NCBI GenBank assembly: GCA_000955785.1
Contig: JYOD01000019.1
Span: 80,540-144,539 of the forward strand
Length of the DNA stretch: 64,000 nt
DNA from: Burkholderiaceae bacterium 16
Lineage (GTDB): Bacteria; Pseudomonadota; Gammaproteobacteria; Burkholderiales; Burkholderiaceae
Direction: 5' to 3'
Shown: in pieces, positions 20,094 to 31,251 of the stretch
Position numbering within the stretch: the stretch's first letter is position 1
Layout: every line of letters begins with the position of its first letter
Notes under the pieces: model-generated
Databases searched by the model: none
What the model saw: the letters and a program-made list of their open reading frames with translations, nothing else
Told to the model about the DNA's origin: nothing
Program-made: the position numbers and the translations under genes

Positions 20094-21326
20094 TTAGAAA
20101 TTGCCGACGAACCATTCCTTCATGCGGGTCCACACCTGCTTGACAGAACCGCTCTGCACCGCAACCTTGCGGCCGCGCATGCGTTGCACGCGACCTTCGA
20201 GCAGTAGTCCCATTACGGTCGAATAGCGCGGACTCTTAACTACTTCGTGCAAATTTCCCCGATATTCCGGCACGCCGACCCGAACCGGTTTGAGGAAGAT
20301 GTCCTCGCCCAGTTCCACCATGCCCGGCATCATCGCGGTGCCGCCAGTGATCACGACGCCCGACGACAGCAATTCCTCGTAGCCCGACTCGCGCACCACC
20401 TGGTGCACCAGCGAGTACAACTCCTCGATGCGCGGCTCGATCACCGCCGCCAGTGCCTGGCGCGACAGCGACCGCGTGCCGCGGTCGCCCACGCCGGGGA
20501 CCTCGATCATGTCTTCCGGATCGGCGATAGCCTGCTTGGCGATGCCATACTGAATCTTGACGTCTTCGGCATCGGGCGTAGGCGTACGCAGCGCCATGGC
20601 GATGTCGTTGGTGATCTGGTCGCCGGCGATGGGGATCACGGCCGTATGCCGGATCGCGCCTTCGCTGAAGATGGCGATATCGGTCGTGCCGCCGCCGATG
20701 TCGACCAGCACCACGCCCAGTTCCTTCTCGTCCTCGGTCAGCACCGCCAGGCTCGACGCCAGCGGCTGCAGGATCAGGTCGTGCACTTCCAGGCCGCAGC
20801 GGCGCACGCACTTGACGATGTTCTGCGCCGCGCTGACCGCGCCGGTGACGATATGCACCTTCACTTCCAGCCGGATGCCGCTCATGCCGATCGGCTCGCG
20901 CACGTCTTCCTGGCCGTCGATGATGAATTCCTGCGTGAGAATGTGCAGGATCTGCTGGTCGGTCGGGATATTGACCGCCTTGGCGGTCTCGATCACCCGG
21001 GCCACATCGGTCTGGGTGACTTCCTTGTCCTTGATCGCCACCATGCCGCTGGAATTGAAGCTGCGGATATGGCTGCCGGCAATGCCGGTGAACACTTCGG
21101 AAATCTTGCAGTCGGCCATCAGCTCAGCCTCTTCCAGCGCCCGCTGGATGGACTGCACGGTGGCCTCGATATTGACCACGACCCCTTTCTTCAGACCCTT
21201 GGACTCTGACTGGCCCATCCCGATCACTTCGTAGCTGCCGTCGGGGCGCAACTCCGCCACTACCGCGGCCACCTTGGAAGTGCCGATATCGAGACCGACC
21301 AGTAGGTCCTTGTATTCCTTGCTCAT
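20094..21326 (-). CDS. ftsA: Cell division protein FtsA
   Basis: FtsA is the actin-like protein that tethers FtsZ to the membrane and recruits later division proteins. The 410-residue sequence has the ATP-binding 'LVGLDIGTSKVAAVVAEL' at the N-terminus, 'VVLVDIGGGTTDIAIFSEGAI', and 'VVITGGTAMMPGMVELGEDI'. The C-terminal segment 'VWTRMKEWFVGNF' is the amphipathic membrane-binding helix. Its start overlaps the ftsQ stop by 4 nt. Confidence 0.98.
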   Translation of the reverse strand: MSKEYKDLLVGLDIGTSKVAAVVAELRPDGSYEVIGMGQSESKGLKKGVVVNIEATVQSIQRALEEAELMADCKISEVFTGIAGSHIRSFNSSGMVAIKDKEVTQTDVARVIETAKAVNIPTDQQILHILTQEFIIDGQEDVREPIGMSGIRLEVKVHIVTGAVSAAQNIVKCVRRCGLEVHDLILQPLASSLAVLTEDEKELGVVLVDIGGGTTDIAIFSEGAIRHTAVIPIAGDQITNDIAMALRTPTPDAEDVKIQYGIAKQAIADPEDMIEVPGVGDRGTRSLSRQALAAVIEPRIEELYSLVHQVVRESGYEELLSSGVVITGGTAMMPGMVELGEDIFLKPVRVGVPEYRGNLHEVVKSPRYSTVMGLLLEGRVQRMRGRKVAVQSGSVKQVWTRMKEWFVGNF

Positions 21327-22225
21327 CGGTTTTTCTCCGCGTTCTTACTCTTGAGTCGCGTCGGATTGTTATTCGGATTGGTGTTGGTACTTGTACTCGT
21401 ACTTGTATTCGTGCTGGCGCCGGCGGTTTTCGCCTTGGCAGCCGCCGCTGCCTGGGCGTCAGTCAGGAACCGCACGTTGGCCGCGCGGATGGCGAACCCG
21501 TTGGGGTAGCGCAGGTCCGCGTACTCGATCTGCTTGCCCCACTGCTCGGTGACCTGGGGCCAGGCCACGACGAATCGCTTGACGCGCTGCGCCATGGCGT
21601 CGCGCTCCTCGTCGTTCTGTTCGCGCCCGAGCTCCACCACCATGCCGTTGGACAATTTGGTGCGCCAGGCATAGCGAGACGACAGCGTGACCGCCAGCGG
21701 CTCGACCTTGAGCGGCTTGAACCATTCGCGCATGGTCTCCAGCTTGTCGACCACGTCGCCCTCGCTGTCCGGCGGGCCGTCGAGCGCGAGCAACTGGGCA
21801 TCTTCCTCGGCTTCCGCCGGGTTGGCGACGAACACTTCGCCATAGGTGTTGATCAGGCGACTACTGTCGGCATTGCCCCACGTACCGAGCGCTTCGTGCT
21901 CCTCGACCTCGACCGCCAGCCCGTTGGGCCATTCGCGGCGGACGCTGGCGCGGCGCACCCAGGGCACCGACTCGAAAATCTGCCGCGCCTCGTTGAGATC
22001 GAGCGTGAAGAAGCTGCCCGACAGCTTGCCCAGCGCGTTGGCGCGCACGCTCGGCGCATTGACATGCCGCAGTGAGCCGCCTTCCATCGGCGCCAGCTCG
22101 ACGTGCGTGATGGCAAATACCGGCCGATGCGCCAGCCACAGCAGGCCGGCCGCGAACGCCATCACCGCCACCAGCGCGTAGAGCGTGGAAGCGATCAGGT
22201 TGAGCAGGCGAGTGTTGTGCCACAT
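21323..22225 (-). CDS. ftsQ: Cell division protein FtsQ
   Basis: FtsQ is the bitopic membrane protein that links early cytoplasmic and late periplasmic division proteins through FtsL and FtsB. The 300-residue protein has one span near residues 10-33, the POTRA-type region starting 'FAITHVELAP', and the beta domain with 'RYAWRTKLSNGMVVELGR'. The last 35 residues are a low-complexity Thr/Ser/Asn/Pro tail encoded by near-repeats, which is not part of the core family. It overlaps ftsA by 4 nt and follows ddl after 53 nt. Confidence 0.94.
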   Translation of the reverse strand: MWHNTRLLNLIASTLYALVAVMAFAAGLLWLAHRPVFAITHVELAPMEGGSLRHVNAPSVRANALGKLSGSFFTLDLNEARQIFESVPWVRRASVRREWPNGLAVEVEEHEALGTWGNADSSRLINTYGEVFVANPAEAEEDAQLLALDGPPDSEGDVVDKLETMREWFKPLKVEPLAVTLSSRYAWRTKLSNGMVVELGREQNDEERDAMAQRVKRFVVAWPQVTEQWGKQIEYADLRYPNGFAIRAANVRFLTDAQAAAAAKAKTAGASTNTSTSTSTNTNPNNNPTRLKSKNAEKNR

Positions 22226-22278
22226 GGCTTAGCGTTGTTCCGGTTCCGGTCGGTCGGGTTGCAGTGTTTGTCCAGTGC

Positions 22279-23262
22279 TCAATCGGGTTTCCAGGCCTCG
22301 CTGGGATGCAGGTCCAGCGTGGCAGCCGCGGTCACCTGCATGACGAAATCCTCGTAGCTGATGCCCACCGCGCGCGCCGCCATCGGCACCAGCGAATGGC
22401 CGGTCATGCCGGGCGAAGTATTCATCTCGAGCAGGAAAGGCTTGCCGTCGGCGCCCAGCATCACATCGGCGCGCGCCCAGCCGCGGCAACCCAGCACGCG
22501 GAAGGACTGCACAGCCAGGCGCCGGACCTCGGCTTCCACGTCGTCCGGCAGGCCCGACGGGCACAGATATTGGGTATCGTCAGTAAAGTACTTATTTTGA
22601 TAGTCGTAGTTCGCGCCGGGTGCGACGATGCGGATCACCGGCAGGGCTTCGGCGCTGGCGCCCTCCCCGACTATCGGACAGGTCAGCTCGGCGCCGTCGA
22701 TGAAAGTCTCGGCGATGACGTCGTTGTCCAGCGCCGCGGCTTTCTCGAAGGCGGCACGCATCTGGCCGGACTCGGTCACCTTGGTCAGGCCGATCGACGA
22801 ACCCTCGCGCGCCGGCTTGACGATGAGCGGCAGGCCCAGGTCGGCGGCAACAGCGTCGAAATCCGTATCGGCATGCAGCATGGCAAAACGCGGCGTGGGC
22901 AGGCCGTGGGTCATCCACAGGCGCTTCGTTGCCTGCTTGTCCATGGCCAGGGCCGAGGCCAGCACGCCGCTGCCGGTGTAGGGCACGCCCAGTTGCTCCA
23001 GCAGGCCCTGGATGGTGCCATCCTCGCCGTAGCGGCCGTGCAGGGCGATAAAGACGCGATCGAAACCGGCCGTGGCCAACTCGGCCACCGACTGCAGGCC
23101 GGGATCGAAGGCATGGGCATCGACGCCGCGCGAGCGCAGCGCGGCCAGCACGCCGTTGCCAGACAGCAGTGAAATCTCGCGTTCGGCCGAGCGGCCGCCG
23201 AGCAGCACGCCGACCTTGCCCAGCGATTTGGGATCGATATTGGGATGGGCGACGAAACTCAT
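22279..23262 (-). CDS. ddl: D-alanine--D-alanine ligase
   Basis: Ddl joins two D-alanines for the peptidoglycan stem peptide, using ATP. The 327-residue ATP-grasp protein shows '[20 protein letters not shown]', '[18 protein letters not shown]', '[19 protein letters not shown]' and the metal-binding '[19 protein letters not shown]'. Its place between murC and ftsQ matches the ddlB type. The start overlaps the murC stop by 4 nt. Confidence 0.97.
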   Translation of the reverse strand: MSFVAHPNIDPKSLGKVGVLLGGRSAEREISLLSGNGVLAALRSRGVDAHAFDPGLQSVAELATAGFDRVFIALHGRYGEDGTIQGLLEQLGVPYTGSGVLASALAMDKQATKRLWMTHGLPTPRFAMLHADTDFDAVAADLGLPLIVKPAREGSSIGLTKVTESGQMRAAFEKAAALDNDVIAETFIDGAELTCPIVGEGASAEALPVIRIVAPGANYDYQNKYFTDDTQYLCPSGLPDDVEAEVRRLAVQSFRVLGCRGWARADVMLGADGKPFLLEMNTSPGMTGHSLVPMAARAVGISYEDFVMQVTAAATLDLHPSEAWKPD

Positions 23263-24698
23263 GCCTGTCCCCCAGCCTGTTGCGAAACCAGTTGTCCGGG
23301 CACGGTGCCGATCGTGCCGGCGCCCATTGTCACCACCACGTCGCCGGGCCGGGCGACATTCAGGATAGCCTGCGGCATTTCGTCGATCTGCTCCACAAAA
23401 ACGGGTTCAACCTTGCCGGCCACGCGCAGCGCGCGCGTCAGCGCGCGGCCGTCGGCGGCCACAATCGGGGCTTCGCCGGCGGCATAGACCTCGGCCAGCA
23501 ACAGCGCATCCACGGTGCCCAGCACCTTGATGAAATCTTCAAAGCAATCGCGCGTGCGGGTAAATCGGTGCGGCTGGAATGCCAGCACCAGCCTGCGTCC
23601 GGGGAACGCACCCCGCGCCGCCGCCAGCGTCGCGGCCATCTCGACCGGGTGGTGGCCGTAGTCGTCGACCAGCGTGAAGGTGCCTTCGCTCCTGGTTTCG
23701 CCCTGCGCATCCGTGCTGACGCAAGCGACTTCGCCATAGCGCTGGAAGCGGCGTCCCACGCCGTGGAACTCGCGCAGCGCCTTGACGATGGCGGCATCGG
23801 GCACTTCCAATTCGGTCGCGATGGCGATGGCCGCCAGCGCGTTCTGGATATTGTGCATGCCGGGCAGGTTCAGCACCACATCCAGCGGCGCCTCGGCATG
23901 GCTGTTGAGCTGCCGCAACACGGTGAAGTGCATCTGGCCGTCGACCGCGCGTGCATTGACCGCGCGGATCTGCGCGTCCTCGGCAAAGCCGTAGCGCACG
24001 ATCGGCTTGGAGACGAACGGCATGATCTCGCGCACGTTGGGGTCGTCCACGCACAGCACGGCGATACCGTAGAACGGCAGGCGCTGGGTGAATTCCACGA
24101 ACGCCTGCTTGAGCCGGGCGAAGTCGTGCCCGTAGGTGTCCATGTGATCGGCGTCGATATTGGTAATGACCTCGATCACCGGGAACAGGTTCAGGAACGA
24201 GGCATCCGACTCGTCGGCCTCGGCCACGATGAAGTCGCCGGTACCCAGGCGCGCGTTGGCGCCCGCCGAATTCAACCGGCCGCCAATCACAAAGGTGGGA
24301 TCGAGCCCGCCTTCGGCCAGCACCGACGCCACCAGGCTGGTAGTGGTGGTCTTGCCGTGGGTGCCGGCGATGGCCACGCCCTGCTTCAGGCGCATCAGCT
24401 CGGCCAGCATCACCGCGCGCGGCACCACCGGGATGCGCTTGGCGCGCGCAGCCAGCACTTCGGGGTTGTCGTTGGTGACGGCGGTGGACACAACCACGGC
24501 ATTGGCGCCGTTGATGTTGGCGGCATCGTGGCCGTGCATCACGGTCGCGCCCAGCGACGCGAGGCGCCGAGTGGCGGCGTTGCTGCCCACGTCGGACCCT
24601 GAGACCTTATATCCCTGGTTCAACAGGACCTCCGCGATGCCGCTCATGCCGGCGCCGCCGATGCCTACGAAGTGGATGTTCTTGACGATGTGCTTCAT
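23259..24698 (-). CDS. murC: UDP-N-acetylmuramate--L-alanine ligase MurC
   Basis: MurC adds the first residue, L-alanine, to UDP-MurNAc. The 479-residue Mur ligase shows the N-terminal nucleotide-binding '[18 protein letters not shown]', the ATP loop '[14 protein letters not shown]', '[13 protein letters not shown]' and the C-terminal domain with '[14 protein letters not shown]'. It overlaps ddl by 4 nt and begins 12 nt after murG. Confidence 0.97.
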   Translation of the reverse strand: MKHIVKNIHFVGIGGAGMSGIAEVLLNQGYKVSGSDVGSNAATRRLASLGATVMHGHDAANINGANAVVVSTAVTNDNPEVLAARAKRIPVVPRAVMLAELMRLKQGVAIAGTHGKTTTTSLVASVLAEGGLDPTFVIGGRLNSAGANARLGTGDFIVAEADESDASFLNLFPVIEVITNIDADHMDTYGHDFARLKQAFVEFTQRLPFYGIAVLCVDDPNVREIMPFVSKPIVRYGFAEDAQIRAVNARAVDGQMHFTVLRQLNSHAEAPLDVVLNLPGMHNIQNALAAIAIATELEVPDAAIVKALREFHGVGRRFQRYGEVACVSTDAQGETRSEGTFTLVDDYGHHPVEMAATLAAARGAFPGRRLVLAFQPHRFTRTRDCFEDFIKVLGTVDALLLAEVYAAGEAPIVAADGRALTRALRVAGKVEPVFVEQIDEMPQAILNVARPGDVVVTMGAGTIGTVPGQLVSQQAGGQA

Positions 24699-24710
24699 GA
24701 ATCCGTTGTA

Positions 24711-25781
24711 TCAATCCCTGGCCATCTGGCTGCAGATCTCCGCCACGCGCCGGGTTGCTTCCGGCTTGGCAAGACCACGCGCCTGATGCGCCATCTCTTT
24801 GAGTCGGGGCCGCGACAGCGAGGCCAGCGTCTGCGCCAGCCCGCTCGCGGTCAGTTCGTTCTGCTGGACCAGCAAGGCGGCATCCTGGCTCGACAGGAAT
24901 TTCGCATTGGTGGTCTGGTGGTCATCGACCGCATGCGGGAAAGGCACGAACAGTGCCGCCACGCCTGCCGCCGCCACCTCCGACACGGTCATCGCGCCCG
25001 CGCGGCAGATCACCAGATCCGCCTCGGCGTAGGCCGCTGCCATATCGTCGATAAAGGGCAATGCTTCCGCCGCCACGCCGGCGGCCTGATAATTGGCGCG
25101 CAGCGTGTCGATCTGCTTGGCGCCGGCCTGGTGCCTGACCAGCGGGCGCTCGCCTTCCGGCAGCAGCGCCAGCGCCTTCGGCACGACTTCGTTGAGCGCC
25201 ACCGCGCCCAGGCTGCCGCCCACCACCAGCAGCCGCAGCGGGCCGCTGCGGCTGTCGTAGCGCTGCTCGGGCGCCGGCATCCGCGCGACTTCGTCACGCA
25301 CCGGGTTGCCGGTCCACTCGCTGTCCGGCAGCGCGTTCGGGAAGGCGCACAGCACCCGGTCCGCGACCTTCGCCAACACCTTGTTGGCCAGACCGGCGAT
25401 CGAATTCTGCTCATGCAGCACCAGCGGCCGGCCCAACAGCGAGGCCATCATTCCTGCCGGGAAGGTGATATAGCCGCCCATGCCCAGCACCACATTGGGC
25501 CGCACCCGGCGCAGCGCCTGCACGCTTTGCCAGAAGGCGCGCAACAGGTTCAGCGGCAGCATCAGCTTGGTCAGCGGACCCTTGCCGCGCAAGCCGCCGA
25601 ACTGGATGAACTCCATCGGGATGTCGTACTTGGGCACCAGCGTGGCTTCCATGCCCGTCCGGTTGCCCAGCCACACGACGCGCCAGCCCTGCTCGCGCAA
25701 CGCGCGCGCGACCGCCAGCCCGGGGAAGACATGCCCCCCGGTGCCGCCGGCCATCACGAGCAAGGTGCGCGGTGCGGTCAT
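24711..25781 (-). CDS. murG: Undecaprenyldiphospho-muramoylpentapeptide GlcNAc transferase MurG
   Basis: MurG converts lipid I to lipid II on the inner face of the membrane. The 356-residue GT28 protein has the N-terminal glycine-rich '[16 protein letters not shown]', '[14 protein letters not shown]', '[18 protein letters not shown]', and the UDP-GlcNAc-binding '[20 protein letters not shown]'. Its start overlaps the ftsW stop by 4 nt. Confidence 0.97.
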   Translation of the reverse strand: MTAPRTLLVMAGGTGGHVFPGLAVARALREQGWRVVWLGNRTGMEATLVPKYDIPMEFIQFGGLRGKGPLTKLMLPLNLLRAFWQSVQALRRVRPNVVLGMGGYITFPAGMMASLLGRPLVLHEQNSIAGLANKVLAKVADRVLCAFPNALPDSEWTGNPVRDEVARMPAPEQRYDSRSGPLRLLVVGGSLGAVALNEVVPKALALLPEGERPLVRHQAGAKQIDTLRANYQAAGVAAEALPFIDDMAAAYAEADLVICRAGAMTVSEVAAAGVAALFVPFPHAVDDHQTTNAKFLSSQDAALLVQQNELTASGLAQTLASLSRPRLKEMAHQARGLAKPEATRRVAEICSQMARD

Positions 25782-27019
25782 ACTTTCCCTCCGCGCATCA
25801 TGACGCGATTCTCATAGTCGATGCGCAGCAGGATCGCCAGCGCCACGCAGTTCATCAAAATGCCCGAGCCGCCGTAGCTCACCAGCGGCAAGGTCAGCCC
25901 CTTCGTGGGCAGCAGGCCCAGGTTCACGCCCATATTGATAAAGGTCTGCCAGCCGATCCAGATGCCGACGCCCTTGGCCACCAGGCCCGCAAAGGTGCGG
26001 TCGAGCTGCAGGGCGGTACGGCCGATCTCGAAGGCGCGGCGCACCATCCAGTAGAACAGCACGATCACCACCAGCACACCCACAAAGCCGAATTCCTCGC
26101 CAATCACGGCGAGGATGAAGTCGGTATGCGCCTCGGGCAGGTAGTGCAGTTTCTCAATACTGCCGCCCAGCCCCACCCCGGTCCACTCGCCGCGGCCGAA
26201 GGCGATCAGCGAGTGGGTGAGCTGGTAGGCCTTGCCGAGCGCGTTGGCCTCTTCCCACGGGTTGAGATAGGCGAAGATCCGCTCGCGCCGCCATGGCGAC
26301 GCCGTGATCAGCAGCGCAAAGGCGCCCACCGCCACGCCGACCAGACCGGCGAACAGCTTGCCGTTGATGCCGCCCAGGAACAGGATGCCCATGGCGACCG
26401 TGGCCACCACCAGGAAGGCGCCCATGTCGGGCTCCAGCAGCAGCAGCATGCCTACCACTACCACCGCCACGCCCATCGGCAGGAAGCCCTTGCCCACGTT
26501 TTGCATCCACTCCTGCTTGCGCACGGTGTAGTTGGCGGTGTACAGCACCACCGCCAGCTTCATGAACTCGGACGGCTGGAAGTTCATGATGCCGAGCGGA
26601 ATCCAGCGCCGCGCGCCATTCACGCCCTTGCCCACGAAGGGCACCAGCACGAGGATCAGCATCACCAGCGCGATCACGAACAGCTTGGGCGCGTACTTGT
26701 CCCAGAACTTGACCGGAATCTGGAAGGCCAGCAAGCCCATGGACAGCCCGATGAACAGCGCGAACGCATGTCGTGCGAGAAAATGGCTTTCACGGTAGTT
26801 GGCGTACCGAGGCGAGTCCGGCAGCGCGATCGAGGCCGAGAAGACCATCACCAGACCAAGCGCGAGCAGCACGATCGCCACCCACAGCAGCGGCTGGTCG
26901 TACTCCATCATGCGCGAGCGCGTCGGCTTGACGCCGGACACCGCATCGCGCAATCCGCCCCAGGCGTTGCCGATGGTGGCTCCGATAAAGCCGCTGCGCT
27001 TGACCGGTGCGTCGCTCAT
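25778..27019 (-). CDS. ftsW: Septal peptidoglycan polymerase FtsW
   Basis: FtsW is the SEDS-family glycosyltransferase that makes septal glycan with FtsI. The 413-residue protein has about ten spans. SEDS features are visible: '[24 protein letters not shown]' and the C-terminal '[24 protein letters not shown]'. The first 45 residues are a cytoplasmic tail. It overlaps both murG and murD by 4 nt. Confidence 0.97.
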   Translation of the reverse strand: MSDAPVKRSGFIGATIGNAWGGLRDAVSGVKPTRSRMMEYDQPLLWVAIVLLALGLVMVFSASIALPDSPRYANYRESHFLARHAFALFIGLSMGLLAFQIPVKFWDKYAPKLFVIALVMLILVLVPFVGKGVNGARRWIPLGIMNFQPSEFMKLAVVLYTANYTVRKQEWMQNVGKGFLPMGVAVVVVGMLLLLEPDMGAFLVVATVAMGILFLGGINGKLFAGLVGVAVGAFALLITASPWRRERIFAYLNPWEEANALGKAYQLTHSLIAFGRGEWTGVGLGGSIEKLHYLPEAHTDFILAVIGEEFGFVGVLVVIVLFYWMVRRAFEIGRTALQLDRTFAGLVAKGVGIWIGWQTFINMGVNLGLLPTKGLTLPLVSYGGSGILMNCVALAILLRIDYENRVMMRGGKV

Positions 27020-28542
27020 GGCACGATCCCCCTGGACATCGCCAGTTCTTCCACCGCGGCACGAAAGACTTCGGCGCGATGCACATAGTTACGGAACATG
27101 TCGAGGCTGGCGCACGCCGGCGACAGCAGCACCGCATCGCCGCCCTGCGCCGCAGTGGCAGCCAGGCTGACAGCCTGTTCGAGCGTGGTGGCGTCGGCCA
27201 GCGTGACGCCGGTATCCTGCAGCGCGCGGCGCAGCTCGCCTGCATCCTTGCCGATCAGCACCACGGCGCGGGCGTACTGCGCCACCGGCGCGGCCAGCGG
27301 CGAGAAATCCTGCCCCTTGCCTTCGCCGCCGGCAATCAGCACCACGCGCTTGTCCAGCCCGGACAGCGCGGCCACGGTGGCGCCCACATTGGTGCCCTTG
27401 CTGTCATCGAAGAACTCGACGTCGTCGATCGTGGCGACCCACTCCACCCGGTGCGGCTCGCCGCGGTATTCCCGCAGGCCGTGCAGCAAGGCGTTCAGCG
27501 GCAGGTCGATGGCACGGCACAGCGCCAGCGCGGCCATCGCGTTGGTGGCGTTGTGCATGCCGCGGATATGCAGCGCGTCCGCCGGCATCAGGCGCTTGTG
27601 GCGCACCGGAACGGCTTCCGCTTCTTCGGCGGCGGCGGCCTTGCGGCGGCGCGGCTTGTTCTCGCCGTCGGATTCGCTATCGGGTTCCGCCACCACCAGC
27701 CAGGGCATGCCGCCCTCCCGCAGCACGCCGAAGCTGCCCGGTACCTCGGACAGGTCGGTGCCGAAAGTCACCGGCGCCGTGCCGGGGCGTGCCATGTCCA
27801 GGCTCAGGCGGTCGTTGCGGTTCAGGATCTGCACGCAGCCAGCTTCGCTCGGCGCCGGGGCCGGGCCGAAGATGCGGGCCTTGGCGGCGGCATAGGCTTC
27901 CATGCTGCCGTGCCAGTCAAGATGGTCCTGGGTGATATTGAGCACCGTGGCGGCATGCGGCGCCAGCGTGTGCGTGGTTTCCAGCTGGAAGCTCGACAGC
28001 TCCAGCACCCAGACCTCGGGCAGCGTGGCCGAGGCGATGCAGGCAGCCAGCTTGTCCAGCGCCGACGGGCTGATGTTGCCCGCCACCGCCACGCTCTTGC
28101 CGGCGCGCTCGACCAGGCGGCCGGTCAGCGCGGTGGTCGTCGTCTTGCCATTGGTACCGGTGATTGCCAGCAGCTTCGGCGCATAGCCCGACTCCGCCTG
28201 AAGGTGCGCCAGCGCACGCGCGAACAGCTCGATCTCGCCCCACACGGGAATCCCGCGCTCGCGCGCCGCGGCCAGCAGCGCGGCAGTGGCGCTTTCCAGC
28301 GGCGACAGGCCGGGGCTGATCGTCACCAGTTCGATGCCGTCCAGCAGTGCGTCCGTGAAAGAACCACCATGAAATTCGGCGGAAGGCAGCTCGGCTTGCA
28401 GGAAGACCAGGTTGGCAGGCGCCTCGCGCGTGTCGGCAACGCGCACGGGCGCGCCATACTGGCCGCACCAGCGCGCCATCGCCAGGCCCGATTCGCCGAG
28501 GCCCAGCACCAGCACATGAGGTTTTTGCAACTCGCCAAACAC
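27016..28542 (-). CDS. murD: UDP-N-acetylmuramoylalanine--D-glutamate ligase MurD
   Basis: MurD adds D-glutamate to UDP-MurNAc-L-Ala. The 508-residue protein has the N-terminal '[18 protein letters not shown]', the ATP loop '[16 protein letters not shown]', '[17 protein letters not shown]', and the C-terminal '[17 protein letters not shown]'. It is clearly longer than most MurD proteins, which are near 440-450 residues. Part of the excess is a charged, probably disordered insertion at about residues 286-316 ([20 protein letters not shown]) between the central domain strands. It overlaps ftsW by 4 nt. Confidence 0.95.
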   Translation of the reverse strand: MFGELQKPHVLVLGLGESGLAMARWCGQYGAPVRVADTREAPANLVFLQAELPSAEFHGGSFTDALLDGIELVTISPGLSPLESATAALLAAARERGIPVWGEIELFARALAHLQAESGYAPKLLAITGTNGKTTTTALTGRLVERAGKSVAVAGNISPSALDKLAACIASATLPEVWVLELSSFQLETTHTLAPHAATVLNITQDHLDWHGSMEAYAAAKARIFGPAPAPSEAGCVQILNRNDRLSLDMARPGTAPVTFGTDLSEVPGSFGVLREGGMPWLVVAEPDSESDGENKPRRRKAAAAEEAEAVPVRHKRLMPADALHIRGMHNATNAMAALALCRAIDLPLNALLHGLREYRGEPHRVEWVATIDDVEFFDDSKGTNVGATVAALSGLDKRVVLIAGGEGKGQDFSPLAAPVAQYARAVVLIGKDAGELRRALQDTGVTLADATTLEQAVSLAATAAQGGDAVLLSPACASLDMFRNYVHRAEVFRAAVEELAMSRGIVP

Positions 28543-28589
28543 TTCGATTCCCGCCTTTTTCGTTTCTGCGTTGATAGATATGCGCCAGT

Positions 28590-29759
28590 TCAGCGCAACT
28601 TGAGCGACGACAGCCCGATCAGCACCAGCAACATGGTGATGATCCAGAAGCGCACCGTCACCTGCGTTTCCTTCCAGCCCGACAATTCAAAGTGGTGATG
28701 CAGCGGCGCCATCTTGAACAACCGCCTGCCCTCGCCGTAACGCCGCTTGGTGATCTTGAACCAGGTCACCTGCAGCATCACCGACAAGGTTTCCACCACG
28801 AAGATGCCGCCCATCACGAACAGCACGATCTCCTGGCGCACGATCACCGCCACCGTGCCCAGCGCGCCGCCCAGCGCCAGCGCGCCGACGTCGCCCATGA
28901 AGACCTGGGCCGGATGGGCGTTGAACCAGAGGAAGGCCAGGCCCGCCCCCGCCATCGCCGAACAAAAGATCAGCAACTCGCCAGCCCCCGGGATATGCGG
29001 GAACAGCAGGTATTTGCTGTAGACCGAACTCCCCATCACGTAGGCAAATACACCCAGCCCGCTGCCGACCAGCACTACGGGCATGATCACCAGCCCGTCC
29101 AGGCCATCGGTCAGGTTCACTGCATTGCTCGAACCCACGATCACCAGGTAGGTCAGCACGATAAAGCCGGCCACGCCCAGCGGATAGCTCACTTCCTTGA
29201 AGAAGGGCACGATCAGGTTGGACTTGTAGGGCATGTCGAGCGACAGTCCGCCTTCGACCCAGCCCAGGAACAGGTCCCACACCCGCACATTGCTGCTTTC
29301 CGACACCGAAAACGCCAGGTAGACCGCGGCCACCAGGCCGATCAGGGTCTGCCAGAAAAACTTCTCGCGGCTCGACATGCCGCGCGGATCGCGATAGACC
29401 ACCTTGCGGTAATCGTCCACCCAGCCGATCGCACCGTAGCCGAAGGTCACCAGCATCACGACCCAGATGAAACGATTGCCCCAGTCGCACCACAGCAACG
29501 TGGAGATGGCGATCGACACCAGCACCAGCACACCGCCCATGGTGGGCGTGCCGGCCTTGACCAGATGCGACTGCGGGCCGATGGTGCGCACCGCCTGGCC
29601 AATCTTGAGTTCGGTCAGCTTGCGGATCACCCAGGGTCCAAGGCCGAGCCCGATCAAAAGCGCGGTGAGGTTGGCCATCACCGCGCGGAAGGTCAGGTAG
29701 TTGAAGACCCGCAGGAAGCTGTAGTCGTTTTGCAGCCACTGGGCCAGAGCCAATAACAT
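28590..29759 (-). CDS. mraY: Phospho-N-acetylmuramoyl-pentapeptide transferase MraY
   Basis: MraY makes lipid I from UDP-MurNAc-pentapeptide and undecaprenyl phosphate. The 389-residue protein has about ten spans and the family motifs 'GTPTMGGVL', 'GWVDDYRKV' with the aspartate pair, '[12 protein letters not shown]' and '[11 protein letters not shown]'. The ATG at 29759 gives the standard start '[13 protein letters not shown]'; the frame opens further upstream into the murF gap, but those residues look non-coding. It lies 76 nt after murF. Confidence 0.97.
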   Translation of the reverse strand: MLLALAQWLQNDYSFLRVFNYLTFRAVMANLTALLIGLGLGPWVIRKLTELKIGQAVRTIGPQSHLVKAGTPTMGGVLVLVSIAISTLLWCDWGNRFIWVVMLVTFGYGAIGWVDDYRKVVYRDPRGMSSREKFFWQTLIGLVAAVYLAFSVSESSNVRVWDLFLGWVEGGLSLDMPYKSNLIVPFFKEVSYPLGVAGFIVLTYLVIVGSSNAVNLTDGLDGLVIMPVVLVGSGLGVFAYVMGSSVYSKYLLFPHIPGAGELLIFCSAMAGAGLAFLWFNAHPAQVFMGDVGALALGGALGTVAVIVRQEIVLFVMGGIFVVETLSVMLQVTWFKITKRRYGEGRRLFKMAPLHHHFELSGWKETQVTVRFWIITMLLVLIGLSSLKLR

Positions 29760-29835
29760 CGTGTTTCCGTATTCCTTTCGACAACCGCCCGGCGTGGCCG
29801 GGCTATCTGATTGCTTGATTAAGTGTTGATGACGA

Positions 29836-31251
29836 TTAATGCGCGGGAGTGTCTGCGACCAGCGCATCCACCATCCGTTCCATCCGCATGAACCGAGATC
29901 CCTTCACAAGTACCGCGCTTGCTGCCGCCACGGTACCGTCCTTGTCTTCCGCCAACGCCTGCGCGAGGTCTTCAGCGCGTTCGTAATGCCGGGCCTGCGC
30001 GCCAAAGGCCTGCACCGCGTGCACCACTGCCGCGCCCGTCGCCCATAGCGTCTCGATGCCGCGGGCGCTCGCATAGGCACCGATCTCCGCATGGAAAGCC
30101 GGCCCCTGGTCGCCCACTTCGCCCATATCCCCCAGCACCAGCAGGCGCGGCGCGGCAAACCGGGCGAGCACGTCGATGGCCGCGCGCACCGAATCGGGAT
30201 TGGCGTTGTAGCTATCGTCGATCACCAGCGTGCCGCCGGCAGCGTGCTTGACCTGCAGCCGTCCCTTGACCGCGGCAAATCCGGCCAGGCCGGAGCGAAT
30301 CGCCTCAACGCCCACGCCGGCGCCCAGCGCGCAGGCGACCGCCGCCAGCGCGTTACGCACGTTGTGGGTGCCAAGCACCGACAGGCGGACCTCGAACGTG
30401 GTGCCGGGCGCGCGTACCTGCATCACTTGCACCCCATCTTCCAGATACACGCCGGCACTGACATCGGCGCCCGCATCCAGGCCAAACGACAGCACGCGCC
30501 GCTGGCCGGCCGCCTGCCGCCAGATACCGGCATGTGCCCCGCCGCCCTCGGCGTCGAGCGGAAACACCGCCACGCCATCGGCGGGCAATGCCGCGATGGC
30601 CGCCGCATGCTCGTGCGCCACGGCCTCGACGCTCACCATGAACTCCTGGTGCTCGCGTTGGGCATTGGTCACCACGGCCACGGTGGGCTGGGCGATGCCG
30701 GCCAGGTAAACCGTCTCGCCCGGGTGGTTCATGCCCAGCTCGAGCACGGCGAGCCGGTGCGCGTCAGTCAGGCGCAGCACGGTCAGCGGCAAACCGATAT
30801 CGTTGTTCAGGTTGCCGCCGGTGGCGAGCCTGGCGCCCTCCCCTACCGCCGCGGCGAAGATCGCCGCGATCATTTCCTTGACCGTGGTCTTGCCGTTACT
30901 GCCCGTCACCGCAACCGCGGGCAGGCTGAAGCGGCGGCGCCAGCCGGCTGCCAGCTGGCCCAGCGCAAGGCGGGTATCGGGCACCACGATGGCGGGAATG
31001 CCAAGGCCGGCGTCGGGCTCGCGCTCCACCAAGACCGCGGCAGCGCCACGCGCCACCACATCGGCCAGGAAGTCATGCGCATCGAAGCGCTCGCCCCTGA
31101 GCGCGACGAAGAGGTCGCCGGGCTGGACCGTGCGGCTGTCGGTAAGCACGCGCGAGAAGGCGCGGCTGGCGGCGCCATCCGGCCCGGAAATACGCGCGCC
31201 GGCGATCCAGCCGGCGGCTTGCTGCAGATCAGTCATGGTGAGTTGCGTCAT
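29836..31251 (-). CDS. murF: UDP-MurNAc-tripeptide--D-Ala-D-Ala ligase MurF
   Basis: MurF adds the D-Ala-D-Ala dipeptide to the peptidoglycan precursor. The 471-residue Mur ligase shows '[24 protein letters not shown]', the ATP loop '[16 protein letters not shown]', '[10 protein letters not shown]', '[10 protein letters not shown]' and '[17 protein letters not shown]'. The start overlaps the murE stop by 4 nt. Confidence 0.97.
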   Translation of the reverse strand: MTQLTMTDLQQAAGWIAGARISGPDGAASRAFSRVLTDSRTVQPGDLFVALRGERFDAHDFLADVVARGAAAVLVEREPDAGLGIPAIVVPDTRLALGQLAAGWRRRFSLPAVAVTGSNGKTTVKEMIAAIFAAAVGEGARLATGGNLNNDIGLPLTVLRLTDAHRLAVLELGMNHPGETVYLAGIAQPTVAVVTNAQREHQEFMVSVEAVAHEHAAAIAALPADGVAVFPLDAEGGGAHAGIWRQAAGQRRVLSFGLDAGADVSAGVYLEDGVQVMQVRAPGTTFEVRLSVLGTHNVRNALAAVACALGAGVGVEAIRSGLAGFAAVKGRLQVKHAAGGTLVIDDSYNANPDSVRAAIDVLARFAAPRLLVLGDMGEVGDQGPAFHAEIGAYASARGIETLWATGAAVVHAVQAFGAQARHYERAEDLAQALAEDKDGTVAAASAVLVKGSRFMRMERMVDALVADTPAH

